A stretch of 64,000 nucleotides of DNA from an uncultured Pelagibacteraceae bacterium (GTDB lineage Bacteria; Pseudomonadota; Alphaproteobacteria; Pelagibacterales; Pelagibacteraceae): positions 1-64,000 of the forward strand of contig CACKBP010000006.1 in the NCBI GenBank assembly GCA_902598315.1, in the 5' to 3' direction. The notes below the pieces were generated by a model. That model searched no databases and had not been told where the DNA came from. It worked only from the letters and a program-made list of their open reading frames with translations. Shown here piece by piece: positions 62,352 to 64,000 of the stretch (its first letter is position 1; each line of letters starts with the position of its first letter). Both the position numbers and the translations under genes were made by a program.

Positions 62352-62993
62352 GTGAAATTGAATCTAGATAAATTGCGAAACACTCTTAGAACCACTCTAA
62401 TTGACATTTGGGAGTATGTTATCCCTATTTGGAAAATTTCAGGACTATTTAAAAGCATTAAATCAAAAAAAGATTTGGAAAAATTTATTCAAGAGAGATC
62501 TGCTCATGTTTCTCAAACAACTCTATACGGTTATTTAAAAACAAGAATTGGAGTTAAGTATATTGCTATGATGGAAGATGAGGTTTTTTTAAAATCTATT
62601 AATATTGCAAAATGGAATATCTATGTGGTTGCTTTAGCAGATTGTGCTTTCTATGTTTTCTCGTACCTTATTTCAGAAAAAAACTTGCAAGAGAATGATT
62701 GTAAAGAAACCTTTTTAAATATCTTAGAAAATGAAAAAAAAAATGGGTTAAGCGATGAAATTTTTAATAGAGGTAAAAAAAACTTTTTAGAAAGATTAAA
62801 TAAAGTAAATTTTACAAACTATCATTTAAACGATCCTTTTAAAGAGAGTGGCCAAGCTTTATATTATTGGTCGCCTATTGCAGATGAATTGAAATCCCTT
62901 GATAAAAAAATTGTTTTAAACTCTATCCATTTAAAATGGGGTTTGATGAAGGACGAGTTTAAAAAATTAACTAAAAATTTAAAATTTAATTAA
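62352..62993 (+). CDS. Conserved alphaproteobacterial protein of unknown function
   Basis: A 213-residue soluble-looking protein starting at GTG. The segment [59 protein letters not shown] resembles a family widespread in alphaproteobacteria that is sometimes labelled 'esterase' without evidence. No catalytic motif is recognisable. It is predicted largely helical. It sits between the symporter and acs and shares TTAA stops with acs, so a role near acetate metabolism is possible but unproven. Confidence 0.75.
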   Translation: MKLNLDKLRNTLRTTLIDIWEYVIPIWKISGLFKSIKSKKDLEKFIQERSAHVSQTTLYGYLKTRIGVKYIAMMEDEVFLKSINIAKWNIYVVALADCAFYVFSYLISEKNLQENDCKETFLNILENEKKNGLSDEIFNRGKKNFLERLNKVNFTNYHLNDPFKESGQALYYWSPIADELKSLDKKIVLNSIHLKWGLMKDEFKKLTKNLKFN

Positions 62994-64000
62994 CCTTTGT
63001 TTTGTCTATTTTCGACAAGCGATGTCACAACACTAGGATCTGCTAAAGTTGTTGTATCTCCTAAATTATCTGGTTCATTAGCAGCAATTTTTCTCAAAAT
63101 TCTCCTCATAATTTTTCCAGATCTTGTTTTTGGCAAACCAGGTGCGAATTGAATTACATCTGGAGTTGCGATTGGACCAATTTGTTTTCTTACCCAAAGT
63201 TTTAAGTCTCGCTCTAAATCTCCCGTTGGGTTTTCACCAGCATTTAGAGTAACATAACAATATAGCCCATTACCTTTTATGCTATGTGGAAATCCAACTA
63301 CTGCAGCTTCAGCTACTTTTGGATGTGCAACAAAAGCACTTTCTATTTCAGCTGTTCCTAAATTATGTCCTGAGACTATTATTACATCATCAACTCTTCC
63401 AGTTATCCAATAATATCCGTCCTTATCTCTTCTGCATCCATCGCCCGAAAAATATTTCCCGTCAAATTGTGAAAAATATGTGTCTATAAATCTTTGATGA
63501 TCTCCATAGACTGTTCTCATTTGTCCGGGCCAAGAATTTGCCATACAAAGCCTCCCCTTGCCCTCTCCCTTAACCACTTTACCGTCTTTGTCCACTAAAA
63601 CTGGTTTTATTCCATAGAAAGGTTTTGTTGCTGAGCCAGGCTTTAAATCTATCGCTCCAGGTTGAGGTGCGATTAGTATACCTCCGGTTTCAGTTTGCCA
63701 CCACGTGTCTACAATTGGGCATCTAGAGTCACCTACCGTCCTATAATACCACATCCATGCCTCTGGATTGATTGGTTCACCAACAGTTCCCAATAATTTG
63801 AGAGTTTTTCGACTTGTCTTTTTAACTGGACCGTCTCCTTCGCGCATCAAAGCTCTAATTGCTGTTGGAGCTGTATAAAAGATATTTACTTTATGCTTAT
63901 CTACAATTTGCCACCAACGCGAGCTATCAGGATAATTTGGAACTCCTTCAAACATAATAGTTGTAGCTCCATTTGATAGTGGGCCATAAATAATATAGCT
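62990..64000 (-). CDS. acs: Acetyl-CoA synthetase Acs, C-terminal part (N-terminus beyond window)
   Basis: Activates acetate to acetyl-CoA via acetyl-AMP. The frame is open to base 64000 ([19 protein letters not shown]), so the start is outside the window. [58 protein letters not shown] and the C-terminal [13 protein letters not shown] (the Lys acetylated by Pat in relatives) are diagnostic. It lies beside a VC_2705-type symporter, suggesting acetate uptake plus activation. Confidence 0.96.
   Translation of the reverse strand, partial: SYIIYGPLSNGATTIMFEGVPNYPDSSRWWQIVDKHKVNIFYTAPTAIRALMREGDGPVKKTSRKTLKLLGTVGEPINPEAWMWYYRTVGDSRCPIVDTWWQTETGGILIAPQPGAIDLKPGSATKPFYGIKPVLVDKDGKVVKGEGKGRLCMANSWPGQMRTVYGDHQRFIDTYFSQFDGKYFSGDGCRRDKDGYYWITGRVDDVIIVSGHNLGTAEIESAFVAHPKVAEAAVVGFPHSIKGNGLYCYVTLNAGENPTGDLERDLKLWVRKQIGPIATPDVIQFAPGLPKTRSGKIMRRILRKIAANEPDNLGDTTTLADPSVVTSLVENRQNKG

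Overview
The window looks like a chromosomal segment of a SAR11-type alphaproteobacterium (Pelagibacterales). It is very AT-rich, with A/T homopolymers throughout. The proteins are small and rich in Lys, Ile and Asn. Intergenic space is almost absent: no gap reaches 300 bp and many neighbours overlap. Gene order is alphaproteobacterial (Tim44-like/fxsA/secB/dnaQ/coaE/aroE/maf/ppsR beside hemE; DUF3576-leuS-lptE-holA; gidAB-parAB). No mobile element, CRISPR array, prophage or rRNA was seen. The clade assignment is an inference from composition and synteny.

Layout. 1-4.5 kb (minus): lnt (frameshifted, cut by the window edge), ybeY, a phoH-like gene, miaB, fur and a strikingly short tsaB. 4.5-10.2 kb: polysaccharide deacetylase, a Bax-like glucosaminidase, an Nfu scaffold, trpS and murJ. 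10.2-15.7 kb: maeB, then an envelope cluster (DolP-like, rsmI, LpoA-like) and rdgB. 15.7-22 kb (plus): grpE-dnaK-dnaJ, a 55-residue membrane protein, dapB, nth and a PfkB kinase. 22-24.4 kb: a minimal ArfA-like gene, a winged-helix regulator with a degenerate receiver, a YkuD-family protein, yggS and a ThiE-like protein. 24.4-25.5 kb: a porin. 25.7-30.2 kb (plus): DUF3576 lipoprotein, leuS, lptE, holA. 30.1-36.8 kb (minus): parB, parA, rsmG, mnmG, mnmE and a UbiH-like gene, with two parS-like sites inside rsmG. 36.8-43.3 kb: ftsK and lolA, then hisBHAFE with a HIT and a GNAT gene. 43.4-50.6 kb: hslVU, Smr, Tim44-like, fxsA, secB, dnaQ, coaE, aroE, maf, ppsR. 50.6-50.9 kb: a 274-bp gap between ppsR and hemE, the position of the chromosomal origin in Caulobacter and its relatives. 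50.9-54.6 kb (plus): hemE, hemH, hemJ, rho. 54.6-60 kb: LON-domain protein, tRNA-Gly, phhB, purH, heparinase-like, rpe, a YggT-like membrane protein. 60-64 kb: a two-subunit Na+/solute symporter, a conserved hypothetical protein and acs (partial), probably an acetate uptake and activation locus.

Two themes stand out. First, the window appears to hold a chromosome replication and segregation module: candidate oriC, parS-like sites, parAB, ftsK, dnaQ and holA. Second, streamlining is extreme at gene ends. Start codons of divergent genes overlap or abut in palindromes (ATGCAT, CATATG). Stop codons of convergent genes share TTAA, CTAA or TTATAA. Terminator hairpins run into coding sequence. The least expected item is a roughly 34-codon ArfA-like ribosome-rescue gene with no normal start codon. 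It sits downstream of an A8 run in the same way that lnt is broken near A/T runs, so these two places need read-level checking.
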